Positions 42,335-51,681 of a DNA stretch of 64,000 bases are shown one piece after another (the first letter of the stretch is position 1; the number at the start of each line of letters is the position of its first letter). This DNA is from Collinsella aerofaciens (GTDB lineage Bacteria; Actinomycetota; Coriobacteriia; Coriobacteriales; Coriobacteriaceae), in NCBI RefSeq assembly GCF_028209885.1, contig NZ_JAQLEM010000007.1, positions 22,242 through 86,241 on the forward strand, read 5' to 3'. The notes under the pieces are model-generated. The model was not told where the DNA came from, did no database searches, and saw only the letters and a list, made by a program, of their open reading frames with translations. The position numbers and the translations under genes are program-made.

Positions 42335-42488
42335 CAAAAATATGTCGGTTTACGGGGCTGAATCGCGAACCCCCAACCATGTCGATAGTTGCAAGAATAA
42401 AACCGCAGGTAGACGAGCCGTCATTTTGCAGAAAACGTGGGTATGGATGAGGGCCCCGACTTTAGCCCCGTAATTCGGCATAGTTTTG
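42335..42488. repeat. Large nested palindrome, copy 5 (154 bp, diverged arms)
   Basis: Outer arms 42335-42362 and 42461-42488 match with about four mismatches; they read TACGGGGCT where copies 1 and 4 have TACTACGAT. The core AACCGCAGGTAGACG is kept. Confidence 0.78.
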
Positions 42489-42548
42489 AAATGGCGTTAA
42501 ATCGGTAGCAGCCATTTTGCTATGCCGGGGGGCTCGGTCTTTGGGCAA

Positions 42549-43178
42549 CTACCCTCGCAGGTAGGCGATGGCGATCTGCGTGCGGTTGCGCAGGCCCATT
42601 TTGGCAAGGATTGAGCTGATGTGGTTGCGCACGGTGCCTTCGCCCATATAGGCGGTGGCGGCAATCTCCTTGTTGTCGAGGCCGCGGGCGATGAGCTCGG
42701 CGACTTCGAACTCGCGGTCGGTCAGGCTGACAAAGGCCGCGGGCCGGCGGGTCGTGCCGGCCTCGGCTCCCGCCCCATCAAAGTTGATATCCTCGATCGC
42801 CTTACCCTCGAGCACGCGTTTGCCGTCCATGACCTGCGTCAACGCCGGCGGAATGGCGGCGACATCGGTTTTGATTAGATAGCCGCGGGCGCCCAGTTTA
42901 AGCGCCGACACAATGTACTCGTCATCCGAAAATGTCGTCAGAAACACCACGCGCGCTGCAGGGTTGCGCTCAAGGATTTCGCGTGCCGCCGATAGGCCGT
43001 CACGTCCCGGCATCTGAATGTCGAGCAGCGCGATGTCGGGCGCGTGCTGGGCGTAGAGCGCGACCGCGTCGTTGCCGTTGGCGCCGGTACCCACCACCTC
43101 GATCTGCGGCTGGGCACCCAGGATAATCTTGAGCGAATCGACCACCAAGCGGTCGTCGTCGACAACGATGAGCCTCAT
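42549..43178 (-). CDS. NarL/LuxR-family response regulator
   Basis: 209 residues. The receiver domain (1-120) has the acidic pair VVDDD, the phospho-acceptor Asp in ALLDIQMPGRDG, the Thr/Ser of FLTTFSDDEY and the Lys of GYLIKTD. The LuxR-type HTH (about 145-209) has LTDREFEVAELIARGLDNKE and GTVRNHISSILAKMGLRNRT. It overlaps the end of the kinase gene by four bases (ATGA), so the two are translated together. The ABC exporter divergent from them is the probable target. Confidence 0.95.
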   Translation of the reverse strand: MRLIVVDDDRLVVDSLKIILGAQPQIEVVGTGANGNDAVALYAQHAPDIALLDIQMPGRDGLSAAREILERNPAARVVFLTTFSDDEYIVSALKLGARGYLIKTDVAAIPPALTQVMDGKRVLEGKAIEDINFDGAGAEAGTTRRPAAFVSLTDREFEVAELIARGLDNKEIAATAYMGEGTVRNHISSILAKMGLRNRTQIAIAYLRG

Positions 43179-44320
43179 CGGCCCTCATCTCCTTGCTGTT
43201 TGGGAACGGTGGCAAACACGCGCCAGCCACCGGCGCCGGCACGCGGGCCGGCGGTGAAGGTGCCGCCAAGCGCCTCGATGCGCTCGCGCATGGAGCTGAG
43301 CCCCATGCCTTCTGCGGCGCCGCGGCCGTTTACTTGAACCCCGACCGCGCCATCGTCGGTAACAATGAGCTGGTAAAACGACGGATGCTCCATGCATCGT
43401 ACAGTGACAGCGCGGGCGCAAGCATGGCGCATGGTGTTGGAGAGCGCCTCGCGCAGGACCGCCGCAAAGCAGTTGGCGACATTTGCGGGCGCATGTTCGG
43501 CCATAACTTCAAGCTCAATCTGCGGGCCGCCGTCCGAGCGCGCGCCTTCAACAATGCGTTCGAGCTGCACGGAAAGGTCAACGGCGTTGTCGTTGAGCGC
43601 ATGGACGCTGGTGCGTACAAGCTGGAGCGCCTCGTCAACCGTGTGTTTGACGTCGGCGAAATCGGCGGCGACGCCGGGCTCGTCGGCGTGGACCACGCGC
43701 AGGGCTTCGGCTTGCAGCGAGGCGCGCGTGAGCTGGTGACCGACGTTATCGTGGATCTCGCGCGCGATACGGGCGCGCTCGGCGAGTGTCGCGAGCTCGA
43801 CTTCGTAGTCCTGACGGTCAGCAAGATCGCGGTTGCGCGCCTCGAGCGCGAGGGCTCGCTCCTGCAGCTCGTCACGGGTACGGCGCATGCGCTTCTGCTC
43901 GCGCTCTAACTGGGCGGTACGTAGCGATAACAAGGCGGCGGCAACCGAAAGGATGACGGTTAGCAGAAGCGTTCGGGCGGCGAGCGCATCGGCGCGAAGG
44001 TTCGCGACGAGCGCAAAGGCAAAAACGGAGCCAATGCCCAGCGCGACCCAGGCGTGCTCACGGCGCACGCGCCGCGCGATGTCATAGAAGGCGAGGGGCG
44101 CAAACGGCACAAACGGCGGTACGAAGACGGCTGCGATGATGTAAGCGTGGCTCACGGCCTCGCTCGCACGGCGGGCGCGGTTTCCCTGTGCGACTTCGGC
44201 CAGCGAGGTGGCAATAACGCCAAGGCAAAACGCCGCGACCAAGCGAACGTCCACAGTAAGACCCATGGCGGCCGCAACGCAGCACGCCAAAACAATCGAT
44301 TTGTCGAAAAGCCTGTTCAT
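43175..44320 (-). CDS. Sensor histidine kinase (HisKA_3 type)
   Basis: 381 residues. The N-terminal part has five or six membrane helices (SIVLACCVAAAMGLTVDVRL onward) with no large sensor domain. A coiled coil with QLEREQKRMRRTRDELQERA leads to the H box REIHDNVGHQLTRASLQAEA, then the ATPase N box LREALSNTMRHACA and G box GMGLSSMRERIEALGGTF. I start at ATG 44320; no ribosome site precedes it, but TACAAT lies six bases before it, consistent with a leaderless mRNA. The open frame reaches back to 44443. It pairs with the response regulator; compact kinases of this kind often sense the cell envelope. Confidence 0.92.
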   Translation of the reverse strand: MNRLFDKSIVLACCVAAAMGLTVDVRLVAAFCLGVIATSLAEVAQGNRARRASEAVSHAYIIAAVFVPPFVPFAPLAFYDIARRVRREHAWVALGIGSVFAFALVANLRADALAARTLLLTVILSVAAALLSLRTAQLEREQKRMRRTRDELQERALALEARNRDLADRQDYEVELATLAERARIAREIHDNVGHQLTRASLQAEALRVVHADEPGVAADFADVKHTVDEALQLVRTSVHALNDNAVDLSVQLERIVEGARSDGGPQIELEVMAEHAPANVANCFAAVLREALSNTMRHACARAVTVRCMEHPSFYQLIVTDDGAVGVQVNGRGAAEGMGLSSMRERIEALGGTFTAGPRAGAGGWRVFATVPKQQGDEGR

Positions 44321-44518
44321 ACGGGTATTGTACGCGAAGCCGCGCATGGTGGAGGGGCCGCCCGCGCAACCGTGACATTCCTCCCGCGCGGCAAAGCGGG
44401 GGCGTCGGCAGGCCGCACGACCAGGACCCTGCACTCGTGACAAAGCTCACTGGTGCGCGCCGGCGGCTCCTGCGATGATGCAATCGTACCGGGCCGCAAG
44501 CAACAGAAGGGCCGCCTC

Positions 44519-45457
44519 ATGACAGACATCGTCCACGTCGAAAACCTCGTCAAGCGCTACGACGATCTTATCGCGCTCGACCACTTTAATCTGAGTATCG
44601 CCCCCGGCGAGATCTTCGGCCTGCTGGGCCCCAACGGCTCGGGCAAGACCACGTCCATCAACTGCATTCTGCAGCTGCTCGCCTACGACAAAGGCGCCAT
44701 TGAGCTGTTCGGCGAACCCATGACGCCCGCTCGCTACGACCTCAAGCGCCGCATCGGCGTGGTCCCGCAGCAAGTTGCGGTGTTCGACGAGCTCACGGTG
44801 CGCGAGAACATCGACTATTTCTGCAGCCTTTACGTCAGCGACCGCAAGCGCCGCCGTGCGCTGGTAGACGAGGCAATCGACTTTGTCGGGCTGGGCGACT
44901 TTGCCAAGTTCCGCCCCGGCAAGCTCTCGGGCGGCCTGGCGCGCCGGCTCAACATTGCCTGCGGCATCGCGCACAAGCCCGAGCTCATCTTCTTTGACGA
45001 GCCCACGGTGGCGGTCGACCCGCAGAGCCGCAACGCCATCCTGGAGGGCATCTGCCGCCTGCGCGACGAGGGCGCCACGGTGGTGTATACCAGCCATTAC
45101 ATGGAGGAAGTCGAGCAGATCTGCAGCCGCATCATGATCATGGACGGCGGCCACGTGCTGGCGCAGGGCACCAACGACGAGCTCAAACGCATGATTCAGA
45201 TGGGCGAGCGCGTGACCGTCGAGGTGGGCGCCGTCGAGCCCGCCACGGTCGAGCGACTGCGCGCCCTCGAGCACGTGCTTTCGGTTGAGCTTTCCGGCGG
45301 CGAGCTCGTCTGCACCTGCGAGGCGAGTCCGCACAACCTGGTCGACATCCTCGACACGCTGCGCGCTGCTGACGTGGCACTCGGCCGCGTGTGGAGCGAG
45401 CCACCGACCCTCAACGACGTGTTCCTCGAGATCACCGGCCGCGAGCTGCGCGACTAG
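44519..45457 (+). CDS. ABC-2-type exporter ATP-binding protein
   Basis: 312 residues. It has Walker A GLLGPNGSGKTTSINC, Q loop VPQQVAVFDELTVREN, signature LSGGLARRLNIACG, Walker B LIFFDEPTVAVDPQSR and H loop YTSHYMEEVEQI, followed by a C-terminal domain of about 90 residues as in drug and lipid exporters. The ATG at 44519 follows AGAAGGG. It is divergent from the two-component system and ten bases before the first permease gene. The cassette likely exports a peptide, lipid or antimicrobial, and is probably regulated by its neighbour. Confidence 0.93.
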   Translation: MTDIVHVENLVKRYDDLIALDHFNLSIAPGEIFGLLGPNGSGKTTSINCILQLLAYDKGAIELFGEPMTPARYDLKRRIGVVPQQVAVFDELTVRENIDYFCSLYVSDRKRRRALVDEAIDFVGLGDFAKFRPGKLSGGLARRLNIACGIAHKPELIFFDEPTVAVDPQSRNAILEGICRLRDEGATVVYTSHYMEEVEQICSRIMIMDGGHVLAQGTNDELKRMIQMGERVTVEVGAVEPATVERLRALEHVLSVELSGGELVCTCEASPHNLVDILDTLRAADVALGRVWSEPPTLNDVFLEITGRELRD

Positions 45458-45466
45458 GGGGCAGCC

Positions 45467-46654
45467 ATGTTCAACACCATCATCACCACGCTCAAGACGC
45501 TGCTGCGCCGGCCGAGTACGTGGGTCTGGGGCGCGGTCTTCCCCATCGCGCTTTCCACGATGTTCATGTTTATGTTTGCGAATCTGAGCTCCGACGGCAC
45601 GGTCGACCCGGTGCCGGTGGCCGTCGTGTCGGACGAGGCCTGGGACGCCTCGACCTTTAAGGACGTGGCGACGTCGCTTGCCAAGGAAGGCGACGACCGG
45701 CTGCTCGAGATCCACGAGTGTGACGACGCAGCCGATGCGAACCGTGCACTCAAGGCCGGCGAGGTCGCGGGCATCTATACGGTCGACGACGCGGGCGCGC
45801 CCAAACTCACGCTGCTATCGAGCTACGACAGCTCACGTGCGTCGTCGGTGCTCACCGACCGCAGCATCCTGGAGACGGTGGCAAGCTCGTATACACAAAA
45901 TGCCGAGCTCATGTCCCAGATTGCCCAGGACAACCCGGCGGCGCTCGCCGACCCGGAGGCGGTTGCGCGCGCCCTGTCGCTCGAGGGCGGAACCCGCCGC
46001 GTGAGCCTGACGCGCACCACGCCCGATGACACGGTCATCTACTATTACGCGCTCTTTGGCCTGGTCGCGATGATGTCTGCCGAGTTTGCCGCTTTGAGCG
46101 TCGTCGATTTGCAGCCCAATCTGTCCGGCCTTGGCGCGCGTCGCTGCGTGGGCGGTCTTTCCAAGACGGCGTCGCTGGCCGGCATCTTTGTGGGCTCGTG
46201 GCTGGTTTCTTTTGCCTCGATGACGATTGCGATCGGCTACGTGCGCCTGGTCGTGGGCGTCGACTTTGGCGGGCGCGAGGGACTGTGTCTGGTAGGCGGC
46301 GCCGCTTCCGCGCTTGCCGCCACGGGCTTGGGGCTCTTTGTGGGCACGCTTCCCGTTAAGGGCGGCAAGGCGTTCAAGTCCGGAATCCTCACGGGCTTTG
46401 CCACCACGTGCGCCCTGTTCGCCGGCCTCTACGGCGAGCCGGCGATGGCGCTTGCCGACGACGTTGCCCGCGCGTGCCCGGCCGAGTGCTGGTTCAACCC
46501 CGTCAAGCTCATCTGCGACATGTTCAACCGCCTGTATTTCTTTGAGGACCTGGGCCCCTTTGCCGTCCGCGCCGGCGCGCTTGTCCTCATGACACTGGTG
46601 TTCGTTGCCGCCGCCACGCTGATCTTTGGAAGGAGCCGCTATGAGCACCTTTAA
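45467..46654 (+). CDS. ABC-2-type exporter permease 1
   Basis: 395 residues. One helix near the N-terminus (VWGAVFPIALSTMFMFMFAN), then an extracytoplasmic region of about 150 residues, then five or six helices (YYYALFGLVAMMSAEFAALS, LAGIFVGSWLVSFASMTIAI and on). This is the ABC2_membrane_3 layout. AGGGGG precedes the ATG at 45467. The end overlaps the start of permease 2 by 14 bases, so the two permeases probably form a heterodimer. Confidence 0.9.
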   Translation: MFNTIITTLKTLLRRPSTWVWGAVFPIALSTMFMFMFANLSSDGTVDPVPVAVVSDEAWDASTFKDVATSLAKEGDDRLLEIHECDDAADANRALKAGEVAGIYTVDDAGAPKLTLLSSYDSSRASSVLTDRSILETVASSYTQNAELMSQIAQDNPAALADPEAVARALSLEGGTRRVSLTRTTPDDTVIYYYALFGLVAMMSAEFAALSVVDLQPNLSGLGARRCVGGLSKTASLAGIFVGSWLVSFASMTIAIGYVRLVVGVDFGGREGLCLVGGAASALAATGLGLFVGTLPVKGGKAFKSGILTGFATTCALFAGLYGEPAMALADDVARACPAECWFNPVKLICDMFNRLYFFEDLGPFAVRAGALVLMTLVFVAAATLIFGRSRYEHL

Positions 46655-47846
46655 GACCGCGCTTCGCATGGCGCTTGCGCACCCGTTCTACCTGCTCATC
46701 TATACGGTGTTTATCTCGCTCATGGGCGTGTTTATCGCGGCATCGGTGAGCTGGAACTCGTCGCAGCTCACCGAGTACAAGCCCTACGATGCCAACGTGA
46801 TCGTGGTCGACCGCGACGACAGCGACCTTTCGCGTGCGCTTACCAAGCATCTGGGTTCGCGCTTTGAGCTGGTTACGGGCGTCGGCGACGACACCTACGA
46901 CCTTGCGGACGCGCTCTCCAAGAGCACCAGCGCCAAGGGCAGCGCCGACTGCGTGTTCTTTATCCCGGAGGGGTTTGAGGGCGACCTCGTTGCAGCCGCC
47001 CGTGCGGGGAAGTCCCTGCCCAAGTTCGATGTGACCTACGGCGCCGGCACCATGGCGGCGGCGCTTTCGTCTGCCGAGGCCTCGCGCTGGATCTCGCTCG
47101 CGGGTGCTGCGGCCGCACTTGAGCCCGCCGCCTCTAATGGCAGCGTCGCCAAGGCCGCCGAGCATGCCGCCGCCAAGCGCGCGGAGGTCCAGATCGAGCA
47201 GGTCAAGGTCGACTCGACGGCCGCTGCCACGCTCGAGTCGTACTTCAACTTTGGCGCTTACGCGATTATCTCGTCGGTCATCGTATCGGTGGGGTTGGTG
47301 TTCTCGGGCATGAACGAGCCCGAGCGCGTGCGTCGTATGGATGCCGGCCCAATCTCCGAGCGCCGGCGTTCGTTTGCCGTGTTTGCGGCCGCCGCCGTGA
47401 TCACCGTCTGCATCTGGTTTGTGTCGAGCATGATGGGTGCCGTGGGCTTTGCCGGCGCGGTCGCCGAGGTCGGCGTGGGCCGTGTAAGCCTGGCGCTGGC
47501 GGCGACGTTTGCCCTGGCGTGTACGCCGCTGGCCGTTGGCTTTGCCCTTTCGAGCCTGGGCGCGCGCGAGGAGCTGCTCAACGGTGTAGGCAACCTGCTC
47601 GGCATGCTCATGACGTTTTTGGGCGGCGCCTGGATGCCGCTGTCGCTGATGGGTTCGGCCGTGCAGACGGTGGCGCACTTTGTGCCGACATATTGGGTGA
47701 ACGATGCGATCGGCAAGGCGCTTGCCTCGGATTTGACGTCCGCCGTGCTGGGGGACATCGCCTGCGACCTGGGCGTCACGGCACTCTTCGCCGTGGCCAG
47801 CGCCGCCGCAGGCCTAGCCCTATCGCGCACCAAATCCCGTGCCTAG
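46641..47846 (+). CDS. ABC-2-type exporter permease 2
   Basis: 401 residues with the same layout as permease 1: helix PFYLLIYTVFISLMGVFIAA, an outer domain of about 180 residues, then helices YAIISSVIVSVGLVFSGMN, SFAVFAAAAVITVCIWFVSS, VSLALAATFALACTPLAVGF, GNLLGMLMTFLGGAWMPLSL and a last one. GGAAGGAG precedes the ATG at 46641. It is the last gene of the exporter operon; the GGGGACAG repeat cluster follows. Confidence 0.9.
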   Translation: MSTFKTALRMALAHPFYLLIYTVFISLMGVFIAASVSWNSSQLTEYKPYDANVIVVDRDDSDLSRALTKHLGSRFELVTGVGDDTYDLADALSKSTSAKGSADCVFFIPEGFEGDLVAAARAGKSLPKFDVTYGAGTMAAALSSAEASRWISLAGAAAALEPAASNGSVAKAAEHAAAKRAEVQIEQVKVDSTAAATLESYFNFGAYAIISSVIVSVGLVFSGMNEPERVRRMDAGPISERRRSFAVFAAAAVITVCIWFVSSMMGAVGFAGAVAEVGVGRVSLALAATFALACTPLAVGFALSSLGAREELLNGVGNLLGMLMTFLGGAWMPLSLMGSAVQTVAHFVPTYWVNDAIGKALASDLTSAVLGDIACDLGVTALFAVASAAAGLALSRTKSRA

Positions 47847-47876
47847 CCACCTAGTCATTGGGCACTCATTGGGTAT

Positions 47877-48090
47877 TCATTGGGGACAGACTTAAACGAC
47901 CAAGAGTGGTCATTGGGGACAGACTTAAACGGCTAGTCATTGGGGACAGTCTTTGCCGAACCGCCGGCTTGCCGGCCGGGTTGCCAAGGACTGTCCCCAA
48001 CTGCCGGCAGGAAAGGAACGTCCCTAACTGCCGGGCGGCGAAAGAGTGTCCCCAACAGCTAGTCGTTTAAGAACGTCCCCAACGACTAGT
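47877..48090. repeat. Cluster of CATTGGGGACAG / CGTCCCCAA repeats
   Basis: Forward copies of CATTGGGGACAG at 47877, 47910 and 47937 (the first two continue ACTTAAACG). Inverted forms are at 47990-48000, 48045-48055 and 48072-48081. The third forward copy and the first inverted one make a hairpin of about 63 bases (47938-48000). The 337 bases between the exporter and the next ABC gene hold nothing else. Single relatives lie at 51573-51597 and 60076-60108, and a partial one near 63958. Confidence 0.7.
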
Positions 48091-48183
48091 CTTGAAACAA
48101 ACCCCTACTCTCGCCCAAAAATAGTTCACCTGGGTTTACTATTACCCTATAAAAGTAGCAACAGGCTAACAATGGGGGATAGC

Positions 48184-48897
<714 letters not shown>

Positions 48898-48905
48898 GCG
48901 GCGCC

Positions 48906-51572
48906 ATGACACCTCTCGCAAAACGTCTCCCGCGCGAGCTGCGCCGCAATATCGGTAAGTACCTGGGCATCTTTTTGCTTATGTGCGGAAGCATCGCTCT
49001 CACCTCGGGCTTTTTGCTCGCGGCGCATTCCATCGGTTGCCTTATCGACGACATGCGCGATGCGTACACGATTGAGGACGGCCGCGTGACCACTTCCTTC
49101 GAGGCTACCGACGATCAACTCAAGGCCGCCGAGGACGCGGCCGACGACGTCGGCGGCGTCACGCTCTACAAGAATTTCTCCATCGACGCCATCATCAAAA
49201 AGGCGTCCGGCGACGACGGCACCAAGCGCACGCTGCGCACCTATGCGCACCGCACCAAGGTGGACATTGCGTCCTACTGTGAGGGCAGGCAGCCCGAGAC
49301 GGATGACGAGGTGGCCATCGACCGTGTCTTTGCCACCAACAACGACCTCGCCGTGGGCGATAAGGTCGAGCTCGAGGGCCGCACCTACACCATCTGCGGC
49401 ATCATGACCCAGCCCGACAGCCAGGCGCTTTTCCTCAACAATTCGGACTTTACGGTGAATACCATCACCTATGGCGTGGCTGAAGTGACCGGCGCCGGCT
49501 TTGCCGCGCTCGAGGACGCTGGCGGCGCACCCGCCTACACCTATTCCTTCACCTTTGCCGATCGCGACCTCTCCCCCGCGGACCGCATCGACGCCGAGCA
49601 GGATATGGTCGAGGCACTGACCGATGCCGATGCACGCGTGGATGACCTCATCGATGCCGATTCCAACCAGGGCATTGGCTATGCGCGCGACGACGTAGAC
49701 GGCGACTCCATGATGTGGATGACGCTGCTCGATATCATCATCGTGATCATGGCGTTCGTCTTTGTGGTCCTTACCGACGCCACCATCGAGGAGGAGAGCG
49801 CCATCATCGGCACGCTGCTCGCTAGCGGCTATCGTCGACGCGAGATCGTGCTGCACTACCTGGCACTTCCCGCCATCGTGGGCGTGGTTGCGGCGCTTCT
49901 GGGCACAGTACTCGGCGTTGTGTTCTTTACCGAGCCCATGCGCAGCCTGTATTACGGCTCCTATAGCTTGCCGCCCTTCCAGGTGTACTGGAGCTGGGAG
50001 ATCTTTGTGAAGTGCGCCGTGGTTCCGGCCGTCGCGCTCATCCTCATCACGCTGGTGGGTCTGCTTCGCAAAATGGGCAAGACACCGTTGCAGTTTCTTC
50101 GTCACGAGGCGAGCGGCAAGTCGGGTACCAAGCGTGGTGTGCAACTGCCGGAGCGCATGGGTTTTGTTTCTCGCTTCCGCCTGCGTATCTTCCTGCGCAA
50201 CCTGGGCAACTTTGCCACGCTCTTCGTGGGCATTGCGTTCGCCTCGCTGCTGCTGCTCTTTGGCCTGGCGATTTTGCCCACGATGACGCACTATGCGGAC
50301 AACCTCGAGACAAGCTTGGTCGCCGAGCACCAGTACACGCTCAAGGCGCCGCTTGAGCTCGAAGGCACTGCCGAGGAGCGTGAGCAGTGGTCAGCACTCG
50401 AGCGCTTGCAGTCGGTTGACGGCGCGCTGCTTTCCGTCGCCCAGGATGCCGATGATGAGCTCGACGACGCGGCCGATGCGGCGCAGGCGGCGACCGATGC
50501 CGCGACCGACGCCCCGTCAGCCGCAAGCCTGACTGCAGCGCAGGACGCGCTCGCCAAGGTCCAGGACAAGAAGGATGCGCTTTATGCGCGCCTCGATGAC
50601 CTTGCCGATGCCCTCGGCTGCAACCGCGACGAGGCCATCGACCTGATCGACCAGGCCTCCAAGATTGACACTGACAACGACGATATCCACCCGGTCAATA
50701 CGACCGACAACGGCACGGGCGCAATCGCACAGGCCGAGAAATATGCCGTTTACCAGCTGCAATACGATCGTGGCGACGGAAATGGCGAGGAGACGATTTC
50801 CGTCTACGGCATTTCATCCGATTCGCGCTATTGGAAAGACCTCAACGTCGGCGATGGGCGTGTCGTCTTTGGCGGCGGTCTGCTCGATAAGTTTGGCTGG
50901 AGCGAGGGCCAGAAGGTCACGCTCAGCGACAAGTACGAGGGCAAGCATTATTCCCTTGAGTACGCGGGCAAGGACTGTGCCTGGGGTTCTAAGTCGGATA
51001 TGAATGTCTATATGAGCATCGACGACTTTAACGAGCTGTTCGACAACGACGCTGCCTACTTTAACGGCTATGTGAGCGACGAGAAGCTCGACCTCGACGC
51101 GCGCTACTTTGCCGGCGATACCACGCCCGACGACATGCGCGCCGTGGGCGACCAGTTCATTGGCATGATGAGCAAAATGATCGGCATGATGGTTGGGCTT
51201 GCGGTGTTCATCTTCTTGCTGTTTATGTACCTGCTGACCAAGGCCGTGATCGACCACAGCGCCCGTTCGATCAGCTACATGAAAGTCTTTGGCTATCGCG
51301 ATGGCGAGATTTCGCATCTGTACATCCGCTCGATCACGCTGTGCGTGGCGGCGTCACTCGTGCTGAGCCTGCCGGTCATTATTGGCTCGCTCACGGCCAT
51401 CTTCCGTTCGATGCTGCTCGCCTATAACGGCAATATCGAGATCTACGTGCCCGCTTGGTCCATGGCGGCGTGCGTGGGCATTGGCTTTGCGACCTACCTG
51501 GTCGTGGCGCTGCTACACACGCGCTCTATCAAGCGCGTCAGTCTGGCCGAAGCCCTCAAAGTCCAAGAGTAG
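48906..51572 (+). CDS. FtsX-like ABC permease (two FtsX domains)
   Basis: 888 residues. One N-terminal helix (YLGIFLLMCGSIALTSGFLL), an outer domain of about 230 residues, the first FtsX domain (about 275-410, three helices), a fourth helix near 430 (FATLFVGIAFASLLLLFGLA), a second outer region with an Ala/Asp-rich coiled coil (about 515-585), then a second FtsX domain (about 760-885: MIGMMVGLAVFIFLLFMYLL and on). It works with the ATPase just upstream. The ATG at 48906 has only a weak AGGCGG. The coiled-coil insert may reach a partner outside the membrane. Confidence 0.9.
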   Translation: MTPLAKRLPRELRRNIGKYLGIFLLMCGSIALTSGFLLAAHSIGCLIDDMRDAYTIEDGRVTTSFEATDDQLKAAEDAADDVGGVTLYKNFSIDAIIKKASGDDGTKRTLRTYAHRTKVDIASYCEGRQPETDDEVAIDRVFATNNDLAVGDKVELEGRTYTICGIMTQPDSQALFLNNSDFTVNTITYGVAEVTGAGFAALEDAGGAPAYTYSFTFADRDLSPADRIDAEQDMVEALTDADARVDDLIDADSNQGIGYARDDVDGDSMMWMTLLDIIIVIMAFVFVVLTDATIEEESAIIGTLLASGYRRREIVLHYLALPAIVGVVAALLGTVLGVVFFTEPMRSLYYGSYSLPPFQVYWSWEIFVKCAVVPAVALILITLVGLLRKMGKTPLQFLRHEASGKSGTKRGVQLPERMGFVSRFRLRIFLRNLGNFATLFVGIAFASLLLLFGLAILPTMTHYADNLETSLVAEHQYTLKAPLELEGTAEEREQWSALERLQSVDGALLSVAQDADDELDDAADAAQAATDAATDAPSAASLTAAQDALAKVQDKKDALYARLDDLADALGCNRDEAIDLIDQASKIDTDNDDIHPVNTTDNGTGAIAQAEKYAVYQLQYDRGDGNGEETISVYGISSDSRYWKDLNVGDGRVVFGGGLLDKFGWSEGQKVTLSDKYEGKHYSLEYAGKDCAWGSKSDMNVYMSIDDFNELFDNDAAYFNGYVSDEKLDLDARYFAGDTTPDDMRAVGDQFIGMMSKMIGMMVGLAVFIFLLFMYLLTKAVIDHSARSISYMKVFGYRDGEISHLYIRSITLCVAASLVLSLPVIIGSLTAIFRSMLLAYNGNIEIYVPAWSMAACVGIGFATYLVVALLHTRSIKRVSLAEALKVQE

Positions 51573-51597
51573 TCGTTAAGAACGTCCCCAATGACAA
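51573..51597. repeat. Single CGTCCCCAATG repeat
   Basis: GTCGTTAAGAACGTCCCCAA, starting at the FtsX stop codon; same family as the cluster at 47877-48090. Confidence 0.55.
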
Positions 51598-51607
51598 GGT
51601 GTCGCGC

Positions 51608-51638
51608 TTGACTTTAACTCTGCTTTAACTGGTACCAT
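51608..51638 (+). promoter_or_regulatory. Candidate promoter of the DUF362 gene with a direct repeat
   Basis: TTGACT (51608-51613) and TACCAT (51633-51638) are 19 bases apart. CTTTAACT occurs twice in the spacer region, 11 bases apart, like a response-regulator site. Confidence 0.4.
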
Positions 51639-51681
51639 CCTCTTATGTCTGTAACGCCATATAGACCGAGGGGATAGATCT

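Noticed and set aside
47877..48090. CRISPR-like repeats
   Set aside because: Copies occur in both orientations with irregular spacing, and single copies are scattered elsewhere.
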